DNA from: Rothia nasimurium
Lineage (GTDB): Bacteria > Actinomycetota > Actinomycetes > Actinomycetales > Micrococcaceae
NCBI RefSeq assembly: GCF_014217215.1
Contig: NZ_CP056080.1
Coordinates: 496,001-560,000 of the forward strand
Direction of reading: 5' to 3'
DNA length: 64,000 bases
The position numbers and the translations under genes are program-made. Below the pieces are notes generated by a model. The model searched no databases and was not told the DNA's origin. It worked only from the letters and a program-made list of their open reading frames with translations. Below are positions 47,988 to 56,880 of the stretch, in pieces; the first letter of the stretch is position 1, and each line of letters starts with the position of its first letter.

Positions 47988-48892
47988 GAGGCTTATTCAT
48001 AAGGGGTAACCAGCAGCCAAAAACACCAGACCCCGCACCACCGAAAACACCCGCCCATACAACCCCAACGGCCGCCTGAACCCCGTATGAAGAATCCGCC
48101 AGGTCTTGATACGTGCGATGACCCTCTCCACCACCGACCGTAGCCGATTCAGCACCCGATTATTTCGCTTCTGCTCCTTGGTGAGCTTCTGCCCAGGCTT
48201 ACGCTTTGCCGGGGTAACTAACCCCAGACCCACGTAGCCCTTATCAGCCAAAGTCGAAGAATCAAGTAGTTGATCTAGACTATGGGCTCTGAAAGCATGA
48301 GCATCATGTCTAGCACCAGGCAACGGGTCAGTGATAGCCAGGAGCCTGCCATCGAGGGTGCAGATGACCTGGTGATTAAATCCTGCTCGTTTATGCTTAC
48401 CAGAGAAGTTTCTTTTCCCTTGTGAACGCCAGTTCCAGGTGGGAATAAGGGTTCCGTCAATCACGAGGGAACCTGATGCTTTTAGCCCCTCTTGCAAGGG
48501 TCTGTTCAGTGGTTTGAGAACCTGGGTGAGGGCTTTTTCGATGGTGCTGATAGTCCGCGAGATGGTGGGCTGTGAGACGTCGAAGAGGTGGGCGAGGGCT
48601 TCTTGAGTGATGTTGTGTCGGTAGCTCAGTAGTGTTACTTTGAGGGCCTTAGCCAGGGTAAGTCTGCGGGGTTTTTCGGCTGGTTTGGTCCAGGTGAGGT
48701 GGGTGTTGAGGGCTGTGAGGAGTGTGGCGAATTGCGTGGCGGTGAGGCCGGTTGTACGCTGGTGTAGCAACGGTTCTTCCGGTGTGGCTTGAGGTTATTT
48801 GTAGTGATTTAACCCTCTTATTTTTGTCACCTGGTGGGGCCGTTGTCTAGTTGGTGGGGGTGGGTGTGTGGACCCCCTTATGAATAACCCTC
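47988..48892. mobile_element. IS5-family insertion sequence (905 bp) in the OLD-type gene
   Basis: Ends GAGGCTTATTCATAAGGGG and CCCCTTATGAATAACCCTC pair as inverted repeats, with 2 mismatches. A 3-bp TTT duplication flanks it. It carries one transposase gene on the minus strand. The same end sequence occurs on the MITE-like element at 4198, and a related copy lies at 50795. A 3-bp target duplication, HTH_Tnp_4 and DDE_Tnp_4 domains suit the ISL2-type branch of IS5. Confidence 0.88.
47997..48770 (-). CDS. IS5-family transposase (DDE_Tnp_4)
   Basis: 257 aa, of the length expected for ISL2-group enzymes. HTH domain in the first 85 residues (NITQEALAHLFDVSQPTISRTI). Catalytic acids fit VIDGTLIPTWNWR (Asp), STLADKGYVGLGL (Asp) and RSVVERVIARIKTWR (Glu). 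It is intact, so the element may be mobile. About two thirds of its residues match the second copy at 50800, including the whole catalytic core. Confidence 0.92.
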   Translation of the reverse strand: MLHQRTTGLTATQFATLLTALNTHLTWTKPAEKPRRLTLAKALKVTLLSYRHNITQEALAHLFDVSQPTISRTISTIEKALTQVLKPLNRPLQEGLKASGSLVIDGTLIPTWNWRSQGKRNFSGKHKRAGFNHQVICTLDGRLLAITDPLPGARHDAHAFRAHSLDQLLDSSTLADKGYVGLGLVTPAKRKPGQKLTKEQKRNNRVLNRLRSVVERVIARIKTWRILHTGFRRPLGLYGRVFSVVRGLVFLAAGYPL

Positions 48893-48895
48893 TTT

Positions 48896-50659
48896 AATGG
48901 AGACATAAAAACTGGAGAGCTAGCAGATGAAGATGTGTTTTCGGGAACTCCGGAGGAAGATATCAGTGTAGCGGTTACTTTCTCAGATTTGACAGTCAGC
49001 GACAGAGAAGCGCTTGGGAAATATGCTCCCACAGGTTCTACTTCCGTTACAATTTGGAAAATTAGAGAATTTTCCACTGGTAATGAATATCTATCTGCAA
49101 ATTATCTTACTTATCCAGGATTTTCGGAATTACGCCAGGCTAAGAATGCAAATGAAGTAAAAAATATTTATTCGAGTTTAAGGTCAGATGGAAATCTGCT
49201 TAACTTGCCTGAAGCTAATACTAAGAAAGCAATTGAAGAAGCAATAGTTATATGGGAATCTGAAAATATAGATAAATTGGTAGAAGTTCGAGAAAATACC
49301 TCAACACAGCTCTTTGGCTTTAACGGTAAAAGTATACTTGGCGGTATTTTTGACTATGTTTTTATCGATGCAAACCTTAGAGCTAGTGATGAATCTGAAG
49401 ACTCAAAGGGATCGATTCTTTCAAGAATTCTTGATTTTTATATAGATCGCAAGCAATCTGCTGCCGAGATTCAGAATATAACTAGTCAAACAATTCAGAG
49501 TCACCAAGATGAAATATTTAGTATTTATTCGGAGAATCTTGAAAAAATAAACTCTAATATTAATACATCAATTGAAAGCTATTCGTCAGGTAGGAAAGTT
49601 CGGGTAATTCCGACTCCACTTGAGATGAAAACAAATGGTGCGAGTTTTACAATAAACATTTTAGATGGGGAGACTGTAACATCGGTCGAGAAGCAAGGGC
49701 ATGGTTTTCAAAGAAAGTTGCTTATTTCCGCATTACAATCTCTTGCGAATATAGCGGCCAACCAGTCAGAGCGTGTAATATTTTTGGCTATCGAAGAACC
49801 TGAGCTGTATCAGCATCCAATTCAAGCAAGGAACTTTGCAAAGGTATTGCAAGATTTGGCTTCTGACTCTAGTAAAGGCGTCCAAATTGCGTATGCAACA
49901 CATAGTCCGTTCTTTTTGGATGACAAGAAATTCGAGCAGGTAAGAAGAATAAGCAGAGTAAATACCAATGCAGGGTCGGTGGCTTCTATTGGTGTGGCAA
50001 AGAAAGAAAGAATTATAGAAAAGCTTGCTTGTGTTGTTTCTGAAAATACTATAAACAGCCAGCTTGGAAAGATTATAACTGGTCAGATTGCTGAGGCATT
50101 GTTCTCAAACGCTGTATTAATTGTGGAGGGAAGCACTGAAGCAGGAATATTTTATGGAGTGGGAGATAGGGGTAGGGTTGGATATCTCGAGTCTTTAGGG
50201 ATTAGTGTTATCCCAGCAGGATCGAAGATGAATGTTCCCTTATTGCATGCTATATTGTCGGAATTTGGCGTTCCTACTTATTGTCTGTTTGATGCAGATT
50301 CTGGTTGTGAGGAACGCGCGAGATCAGCCGGTAAGTCTTCGAGAGATGTAAGGAATGATGTTGCTAATCAAGTTTCTCAGAATAATAAAATACTTACTTA
50401 TTTTGGTAAAGAACCGGTTGATTTTCCACCTCAAGGAATTTATGACTCATTTGCTGTATTTAAAGATCACCTAGAGACTTTTTTAAAGGAAGAGTGGTTA
50501 GGGTGGGAAGAAAAGTGTCTACTTGTTGAGCGGGAAATGGCTATCAATATTTCGAAGAATAATGAAGCTTATCGAATTATAGCTTTGGATGCAACAACTG
50601 AAGTTCCGGACTTTATTCAAGAAGTGTTTAATAAAGTTGTTTCTCTGGTGAGGGACTAA
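48896..50659 (+). pseudogene. OLD-family ATPase/nuclease, C-terminal fragment
   Basis: 588 codons, in frame with the N-terminal fragment once the IS and one TTT copy are removed. A GTG at 48935 could start an internal product of 574 residues. Visible pieces: signature-like GHGFQRKLLISALQSL, Walker B with IFLAIEEPELYQHP, and a C-terminal TOPRIM domain (LIVEGSTEAGIFYGV, PAGSKMN, CLFDADSG). It resembles OLD nucleases and GajA. The gene is AT-rich (far below the window average), suggesting acquisition from a low-GC source. It is probably inactive here. Confidence 0.9.
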
Positions 50660-50794
50660 AGATATGTTTTTTGTAATAAATTATCCATATTGATAATTGC
50701 TTATTTTTATAGAATTTATTGTAAATTCCTATCTTTTAAAACATCTACAAGCGAGGGTGCAGGCTAATATCTTACCATTTCAATAATCAATACT
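50660..50794. other. AT-rich gap after the OLD-type gene
   Basis: 135 bp, over 65% A+T with runs of T. It contains the left target copy ACT (50792-50794) of the second IS. No gene or RNA recognised. Confidence 0.5.
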
Positions 50795-51696
50795 GAGGCT
50801 TATTCAAAAGTCTCCCCAGCCGCAAAAAACACCAACCCCCGCACCACCGAAAACACCCGCCGGTAAGACCCCAACGGCCGCCTGAACCCAGTATGCAAAA
50901 CACGCCAGGCCATAACATTGGCAATGACTCGCTCAACGACCGAACGCAGCCTATTGATCTGACGATTCACTGCCTTACGATTCCTGCCTAGCTTCTCACC
51001 AGCAGGCCTCTTGTTCGGTGTCACCAGCCCTAGACCGATATAGCCCTTATCAGCCAAAGTCGAAGAATCTAGGAACCGATTCAACCCGTGCTCCTTGAAG
51101 CAATATGCATCATGCCTAGCCCCAGGTAACGGGTCTGTCATCGCTAAGAGTTTACCGTCGAGCGTGCAGATAACCTGATGATTAAAACCAGCCTTTTTGT
51201 GCTTGCCTGAGAAATTTGTTGTACCTAATGAACGCCAGTTCCAGATGGGTACGAGTGTCCCATCAACTACCAATGAGCCAGGGACTCTTAGACTTTCTCT
51301 CAAAGGTCGATTCAGTGGAGAGAGGATTTTCTCTAAGGCGTGTTCGATGGTGTTGATGCCCCGCGATATCGTTGGCTGAGAGGTGCCGAAGAGGGCTGCT
51401 AAGAGCTCTTCGGTGAGGTTGTGGCGGTGATAGAGCAAGGTGGCTTTGAGTCCTTGGGCTAGGGTGAGCGCTGGCGGTCTACCGCCTGGTTTGCCCCAGG
51501 TGAGATGGTGGGTGAGGTTTGTTAGTAGTGTGGCGAATTGCTGGCTGGTTAGTCCTGTTGTACGCTGGTTGGGCAACGGTCTCTCCGGTGTGGCTTTGAG
51601 AATGTTTGTAGTGATTTATTCTCAATTTTTTGCCGCTGGTGGGGCCGTTGTCTAGTTGGTGGGTGCGGGGCGGTTCCTTACTTTTGAATAAGCCTC
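50795..51696. mobile_element. IS5-family insertion sequence, second copy (902 bp)
   Basis: Terminal repeats GAGGCTTATTCAAAAGT and its complement are perfect over 17 bp. A 3-bp duplication ACT (50792-50794 and 51697-51699) marks the insertion in a gene-free spot. The element shares the last part (GTGGGGCCGTTGTCTAGTTG) with the first IS but differs enough to be a separate isoform. One minus-strand transposase gene is intact. Confidence 0.9.
50800..51576 (-). CDS. IS5-family transposase, second isoform
   Basis: 258 aa with the same plan as the one at 47997: helix-turn-helix with TEELLAALFGTSQPTISRGI, first Asp in VVDGTLVPIWNWR, second Asp in STLADKGYIGLGL, Glu in RSVVERVIANVM. No frameshift or premature stop. 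The sequence divergence from the other copy indicates separate arrivals or an old split. Confidence 0.92.
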   Translation of the reverse strand: MPNQRTTGLTSQQFATLLTNLTHHLTWGKPGGRPPALTLAQGLKATLLYHRHNLTEELLAALFGTSQPTISRGINTIEHALEKILSPLNRPLRESLRVPGSLVVDGTLVPIWNWRSLGTTNFSGKHKKAGFNHQVICTLDGKLLAMTDPLPGARHDAYCFKEHGLNRFLDSSTLADKGYIGLGLVTPNKRPAGEKLGRNRKAVNRQINRLRSVVERVIANVMAWRVLHTGFRRPLGSYRRVFSVVRGLVFFAAGETFE

Positions 51697-51786
51697 ACTG
51701 TATGTTCTTTATTGTTAATTTCATGATAGAACCGTCAGCAATTTTGTTAGCTTCCAGTTTAAGGGGCATATAGATGATAAGGCGTC

Positions 51787-52965
51787 TTAATCCCTAAATT
51801 CCCGCCGTCCTGCCCTCTTCGCAAACGCGTCGAGGGCAGCCAGGACGGCGGGGCACGTCCACACTTTCTGCCCGCGCACCTTCTTCTCAACCCGCAAAAT
51901 CTTGGCCTCAACCAGTGCATCCACCAGGCGATAGGCCGTAGCCTTCGAAACCCCAGCATGCTGTTCCAACATGCTTGCCGTAAAAGCAGGCTCCGCACAC
52001 ACAAACCGCGCCAACAAGCGGGCAGAGTGGGTAACACGAGAACGAGACCCCAAAATCTCCGCCTCAACGCCCTCTAAATCAGCCGCCAGTAAGCGTGCAT
52101 TCTCAAGCGCCGCATCCACCGACCTCACAAAGCACTCAAGCATCGGCACCACATCACCCTCACGGTAGGCCGTCAGAGCTTCAACATAATCACCAACATC
52201 GTGTAACAGACCGCTTGAAATAGGTACCGTGACATTCCTCGTCACTCCACGAGCGCGCAGAATTGATGAGACCAAAGCCCTTCCCGTTCTGCCATTACCG
52301 TCAGTAAAGGGGTGAATCGTCTCAAACTGGGCATGTGCAATTGCCGCCTGCAGAGTCGGATCAATATCCTGCCTGGCTGCAAAAGCCACCAAATCATCAA
52401 CAAGAGCCGGAACCTGCTCCCAGGCAGGCCCAACATAATCAGCGGTGACTGGCGACTGCCCACCAATCCACACCCATTCTTGCCGAAAGGTTCCCGCGTC
52501 CTCCTGAACACCCTGTGTTAGTTCCCGATGCATCGTCAAGATTGCGGCGCTATCAAGATGTTCTGCTAAATCAATAGCGGCTTTCATAGCCGTTACATTG
52601 CGAGCAACTAACTTGGCGTTGCCACCCACTTCAGCACCCAGTGAAGCCAGCGATAGCTTGCGTGCATTAACCGTAAGATTCTCGATCTGAGAGCTGGTCG
52701 CTGACTCGCCACGAAGCAGAACCGCCGCAAACGGAAAATGAGAGAGCTGCGAAAACTCCTGGTCAAAACGAGTCATTCGGGCAGTCGCCTCAGCAACCAG
52801 GGCCGAAATCTCAGGAGTAACAGAAACCTGTCGCTCGGCGATAAAGGGTACTACTGCGGCGCTAAAATTACCGCGGTTTCTTAGCTGTGACCGGCGAGAA
52901 GCCAACGGGTCACGATGATTCCACTGGTGCTCTGCATAGGTGAGCTTTGGCCAAGATAAACTCAT
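51787..52965 (-). CDS. Fic-domain AMP-transferase-like protein with C-terminal winged helix
   Basis: 392 aa. The active-site loop is IHPFTDGNGRTGRALVS, the complete HPFx[D/E]GNGRxGR motif. The N-terminal inhibitory motif SSQIEN (S-x-x-x-E-N) marks a self-inhibited class II Fic protein. A long helical domain lies between, and the last 80 residues contain a winged helix (TASMLEQHAGVSKATAYRLVDALVEAKIL). Fic proteins transfer AMP to proteins and often belong to toxin-like systems; the target is unknown. Confidence 0.9.
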   Translation of the reverse strand: MSLSWPKLTYAEHQWNHRDPLASRRSQLRNRGNFSAAVVPFIAERQVSVTPEISALVAEATARMTRFDQEFSQLSHFPFAAVLLRGESATSSQIENLTVNARKLSLASLGAEVGGNAKLVARNVTAMKAAIDLAEHLDSAAILTMHRELTQGVQEDAGTFRQEWVWIGGQSPVTADYVGPAWEQVPALVDDLVAFAARQDIDPTLQAAIAHAQFETIHPFTDGNGRTGRALVSSILRARGVTRNVTVPISSGLLHDVGDYVEALTAYREGDVVPMLECFVRSVDAALENARLLAADLEGVEAEILGSRSRVTHSARLLARFVCAEPAFTASMLEQHAGVSKATAYRLVDALVEAKILRVEKKVRGQKVWTCPAVLAALDAFAKRAGRREFRD

Positions 52966-53211
52966 GAGAAACCAACTTTACTGTGGACGCTTACTGAGAA
53001 AATATACCCCAATTTTCTCGATAAGCTCCTTATTGAGAAAATCTGCCGAAATTGTCTCAATAAGAAGGCCATCCAGGACGCCGCGCCGTCCTAACTCTTA
53101 CGTGTAGCAGTACAATGCAAAGCACCGTCTACCGCGACTGCGAGTTTTTCGAGCGTAGCGAGAAACTGCCTGAGCGTAAGCGGTAGACGGTGCGAAGCAT
53201 CATCAGGTGTT
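52966..53211. other. Gap between Fic and menB with a long hairpin
   Basis: About 245 bp. Promoter for Fic lies near 52966-53060, in which two ...TTGAGAAAAT/TATTGAGAAAA repeats occur (about 52999 and 53031, spaced about 32 bp), candidate operators. Arms 53122-53135 and 53180-53193 pair perfectly over 14 bp across a 44-nt interior with secondary repeats, and may terminate menB. Confidence 0.5.
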
Positions 53212-54165
53212 TTAGAAGTAGTAGGGGTAGTCCTCCCAGTTCGGGTTGCGCTTCTCCAAGAAAGCGTCGCGGCCTTCAACGGCCTCGTCGGTCATGTAGG
53301 CCATGCGGGTTGCCTCACCGGCGAAGACCTGCTGGCCCACCATGCCGTCGTCCGGAAGGTTGAAAGCGAACTTGAGCATGCGGATAGCCTGCGGCGACTG
53401 GCGGGCAATATGCGCCGCGTACTCCAGGCCCTTTTTCTCTAGCTCAGCGTGCGGCACTACATCGTTCACAGCACCCATCTCGTACATGCGCTGGGCATCA
53501 TACTCCTTGGCCAGGAAGAAAATTTCGCGCGCGAACTTCTGGCCCACCTGGCGGGCCAGTAGCGCCGAGCCGTAACCGGCGTCAAAGGACCCCACGGTCG
53601 CGTCGGTCTGCTTGAACTTGCCGTACTCCTCAGAGGCAATGGTCAGGTCGGCAACCACGTGCAGGGAGTGGCCACCACCGGCAGCCCAGCCCGAGACCAG
53701 GGCGATAACCACCTTGGGCATGGTGCGAATCAGGCGCTGCACCTCCAGAATGTGCAGACGGCCTGCGCGGGCAGGGTCAATCGAATCGCGGGTCTCACCC
53801 TCGGCGTAGCGGTAGCCGTCGCGGCCGCGAATGCGCTGGTCGCCGCCGGAGCAGAAAGCCCAGCCGCCGTCCTTGGCAGAGGGGCCGTTGCCAGTCAGCA
53901 GCACGGTGCCCACGTTGGAGGTCATACGGGCGTGATCCAGCACCCGGTAGAGCTCATCAACGGTGTGCGGGCGGAAGGCGTTGCGCACCTCGGGCCGGTC
54001 AAAAGCGATACGCACGGTAGGTAGGTCCTGCACAATCTCACCGGCCTCGTTGCGTTCCACCTGGCGGTGGTAGGTGATGTCGGTGAGGTCTTCGAAGCCC
54101 TCAACCAGACGCCACTGGTGGGGATCGAAAATGTCAGAAACCTTGGCAGGAAGTTCGTCAGTCAT
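53212..54165 (-). CDS. menB: 1,4-dihydroxy-2-naphthoyl-CoA synthase
   Basis: 317 aa from the ATG at 54165 (a GTG two codons upstream is less likely). Crotonase-fold enzyme that closes the naphthoquinone ring. Oxyanion and bicarbonate-site pieces are GPSAKDGGWAFCSGGDQRIRG, SGWAAGGGHSLHVVADLT and TDATVGSFDAGYGS. The length suits actinobacterial MenB (about 310). It marks the right edge of the accessory island. Confidence 0.95.
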   Translation of the reverse strand: MTDELPAKVSDIFDPHQWRLVEGFEDLTDITYHRQVERNEAGEIVQDLPTVRIAFDRPEVRNAFRPHTVDELYRVLDHARMTSNVGTVLLTGNGPSAKDGGWAFCSGGDQRIRGRDGYRYAEGETRDSIDPARAGRLHILEVQRLIRTMPKVVIALVSGWAAGGGHSLHVVADLTIASEEYGKFKQTDATVGSFDAGYGSALLARQVGQKFAREIFFLAKEYDAQRMYEMGAVNDVVPHAELEKKGLEYAAHIARQSPQAIRMLKFAFNLPDDGMVGQQVFAGEATRMAYMTDEAVEGRDAFLEKRNPNWEDYPYYF

Positions 54166-54208
54166 AGCCACCAGTCTACCCAGCGGCGCCCAGACTTAGG
54201 CGAAGCTA

Positions 54209-55708
54209 CTAGCGGGAGAGCTCCACGGCACGGTCGAACTCTTCATTGATTTCGCGGGCGGTTGCGGAGTCACCCTTGTAGGTGGCAACCGACACCAGGT
54301 AGGCAAAGAGCAGGTTGACCAGGAAGCCGGGCACAATCTCGTACATGTAGCCCGAAAGCACCTCGTTGTAGCCCCAGACGAAGACGGTGATGGTGCCTGC
54401 CACCATACCCGCTACGGCACCAAGTGCGGTGAGCTTGCGCCAGTAGAGGGAGAGAATCACGATGGGGCCGAAGGCTGCGCCGAAGCCAGCCCAGGCGAAG
54501 GAGACCAGGGAGAGTACGGAGGAGTCGGGGTTCCAGGCCAGCAGACCTGCGATGACAGAGACAACCAGCACGCCTGCGCGGCCCATCCAGAGGCCCTTGG
54601 CGTCTGAGAGTTCCTTACCGCCGCTGGCGAGCTTGTAGAGGTCTTCAGCCAGGGCAGATGAGCAGACAATCAGCTGGGAGGAAAGGGTTGACATAATAGC
54701 TGCCAGCACCGCTGCCAGCACGAAACCGGCCAGCAGGGGGTGGAGCAGAATCTGGGACATATCCAGGAAGACCGATTCGGCGTTGGTGGTGTCGGTCAGG
54801 GTGGCTTCGGGATGGCGGGCAAAGTAGGCGATACCGATGAGACCGGCGCTCATGGCACCGACCAGGGTGGCGATCATCCAGGTGATGCCGATGCGGCGGC
54901 CGGCGGCGGCGTCCTGGGCTGAGCGCAGGCCCATGAAGCGCACGATGATGTGGGGCTGGCCAAAGTAGCCCAGACCCCAGGCAGCTGAGGAAAGAATACC
55001 CAGCACGGTGGTACCCGCAAAGAGGGAGAGAGCAGTGGGATTGACAGACTCGATGGTGGTTTCAAGGCCGGAGAAACCGCCGACGTAAACCAGGGCCATA
55101 ATCGGTAGGACGATGAGGGCGGTGAGCATGAGTAGGCCCTGGACGACGTCGGTGTAGGTTGCACCCAGGAAACCGCCGAAGAGGGTGTAGGCAACGGTGA
55201 TGCCGGCGACCAGCAGCATGCCGGTGTGGTAGTTACCGCCGAATGAGGACTGGAAGAAGACACCCCCGGCGACCATGCCGGAAGAGACATAGAAGGTGAA
55301 GAAAATCAGGATGACCAGGGCAGCGAAGATGCGGATGACGCCGCGGGGGTCGCGCAGGCGGTTGTGGAAGAAAGAGGGGACGGTCACCGAGTTGCGGGAG
55401 ACCTCGGTGTAGGCACGCAGGCGGGGTGCTACGAACTTCCAGTTGAGCCAGGCGCCGGCAGTTAGGCCGATGGCGATCCAGGCTTCAGCCAGTCCGGTGA
55501 TGTAGAGGGCACCGGGCAGGCCCATGAGGAGCCAGCCCGACATGTCTGAGGCACCCGCCGAGAGGGCTGCCGCAGTGGGGGAGAGGGAGCGCCCGCCGAG
55601 CACATAGTCGTCGAGGTTGTTGTTCTTGGACTTGGCCCAGATGCCGATGCCGACCATGGCGGCGAAGTAGATAGCCAGGGCTATCAGCTGGTAGGTGGTG
55701 TTGCTCAT
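54209..55708 (-). CDS. putP: Sodium/proline symporter (PutP-like)
   Basis: 499 aa, ATG behind AAGGGGAGC. Sodium:solute symporter with 12-13 membrane helices. The signature near the start is ALSAGASDMSGWLLMGLPGALYITG, and there is a core in GYFGQPHIIVRFMGLRS; both are characteristic of PutP. It imports proline with Na+. It lies on the same strand as menB, with a stop-to-start gap of about 40 nt, though promoters are likely separate. Confidence 0.92.
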   Translation of the reverse strand: MSNTTYQLIALAIYFAAMVGIGIWAKSKNNNLDDYVLGGRSLSPTAAALSAGASDMSGWLLMGLPGALYITGLAEAWIAIGLTAGAWLNWKFVAPRLRAYTEVSRNSVTVPSFFHNRLRDPRGVIRIFAALVILIFFTFYVSSGMVAGGVFFQSSFGGNYHTGMLLVAGITVAYTLFGGFLGATYTDVVQGLLMLTALIVLPIMALVYVGGFSGLETTIESVNPTALSLFAGTTVLGILSSAAWGLGYFGQPHIIVRFMGLRSAQDAAAGRRIGITWMIATLVGAMSAGLIGIAYFARHPEATLTDTTNAESVFLDMSQILLHPLLAGFVLAAVLAAIMSTLSSQLIVCSSALAEDLYKLASGGKELSDAKGLWMGRAGVLVVSVIAGLLAWNPDSSVLSLVSFAWAGFGAAFGPIVILSLYWRKLTALGAVAGMVAGTITVFVWGYNEVLSGYMYEIVPGFLVNLLFAYLVSVATYKGDSATAREINEEFDRAVELSR

Positions 55709-55933
55709 GAGCTCCCCTTGGGTTGTAGGCGAGGACGTGCGGGCTGGGGTGGGTGCGTTGGTGCACCTTCCCTTTTGTGCAGTTTCCCTAAAGTATTTTG
55801 TTTAGATTACTTGAGGTATTTGCTAAGGCACGCGTTTTGGTCTGTGCGTTAGCTTACACCCTGAGGGTCTGGGTGACACTATCTCGCTGCCTGAAGCTAT
55901 TTAGAATCTTCATACAAAAACGGTGAGCTTTTC

Positions 55934-56872
55934 TTAAGAGTGCTTCTGCGAGCGTGGATCTATCACGGGTAGGGCCGATGTATGCAGGGTTACCGCGATG
56001 GCTGACCTGTTGGTGCGCCAGACGATGTAGGCGCCGGAGGCGGCGATGAGCACAATGCCCAGGTAAGACCAGGCAGAGAGCACTTCACCCAGCATGAAGG
56101 TGCCTACGATGGCCCCTACCACGGGGTCGATGGAGAAGAGCACCCCGATGACGGCGGCGCTGGTCAGCTGCCCGGCGATGTTATCGGCAGAATAGGCCAG
56201 GGCTACGCCCACAATCGCGGAGAGCGCCAGCTTGAACCAGGCGTCCGCGTCCAGCCCCGCCATAGCGGGCACTGACAGGGGAAGCTGGATGAGCGCCGAA
56301 AAAGCCAGGGACATGGTGGTGCCGCGCAGGCCGCTGGTCGCGGCGGACGCTGAACCCATGCGGGCCGAGAAGATGGTGTAGCCAGCCATGGAAGCGGCTG
56401 ACCCGAGGGCCCAGATAAAGCCGATAGGGTGGGCGTCCCCCGCGAGGGTAGGCCCGGCAATCATTACGACCCCGGCCAGAGCGAAAAAGGCGATGAGCCC
56501 GTCGCGCAGGCGCCGCACACCGAGCAGAGCCACCACAAAGGCACCCAGGTATTCAAAGGTCACCGCTACGCCCAAAGGAATATGGTGCACCGCGTTGTAG
56601 AAACAGACGCTCATCAGGGTCAGCACCAGCCCGTAAACCAGCACCTGAGGAAGATCCCGCCGCCGCAGGGCAAGGGGGTTAGGGCGCACCAGCGCCCACA
56701 GGACCACAGCGGCAATCAGGGCACGCAGGGCGGCGACCTGAGTGGGACCAACGCTAGCAAAGAGCACCGAGACAATCGCAGCTGAAATCTGAATACCCAG
56801 GGAGCCAGCGAGGATCAAAAGCAGGGCAGCGGTGCCCCGGCGTTCGGCCGGTATGCGGTCAGCGAGGTTCAC
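55934..56872 (-). CDS. EamA-family transporter (RhtA-like exporter)
   Basis: 312 aa; GTG behind GGAGG, 8 nt after the gluQ stop, so they are in one operon. Ten membrane helices in two EamA (DMT) repeats, with repeat ends FYNAVHHIPLGVAVTFEYLGAF and AYSADNIAGQLTSAAVIGVLFSIDPVVGAIVG, a pattern found in RhtA (threonine/homoserine exporter). It probably exports an amino acid or metabolite; the substrate is inferred. Confidence 0.85.
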   Translation of the reverse strand: MNLADRIPAERRGTAALLLILAGSLGIQISAAIVSVLFASVGPTQVAALRALIAAVVLWALVRPNPLALRRRDLPQVLVYGLVLTLMSVCFYNAVHHIPLGVAVTFEYLGAFVVALLGVRRLRDGLIAFFALAGVVMIAGPTLAGDAHPIGFIWALGSAASMAGYTIFSARMGSASAATSGLRGTTMSLAFSALIQLPLSVPAMAGLDADAWFKLALSAIVGVALAYSADNIAGQLTSAAVIGVLFSIDPVVGAIVGTFMLGEVLSAWSYLGIVLIAASGAYIVWRTNRSAIAVTLHTSALPVIDPRSQKHS

Positions 56873-56880
56873 AGCGCCTC

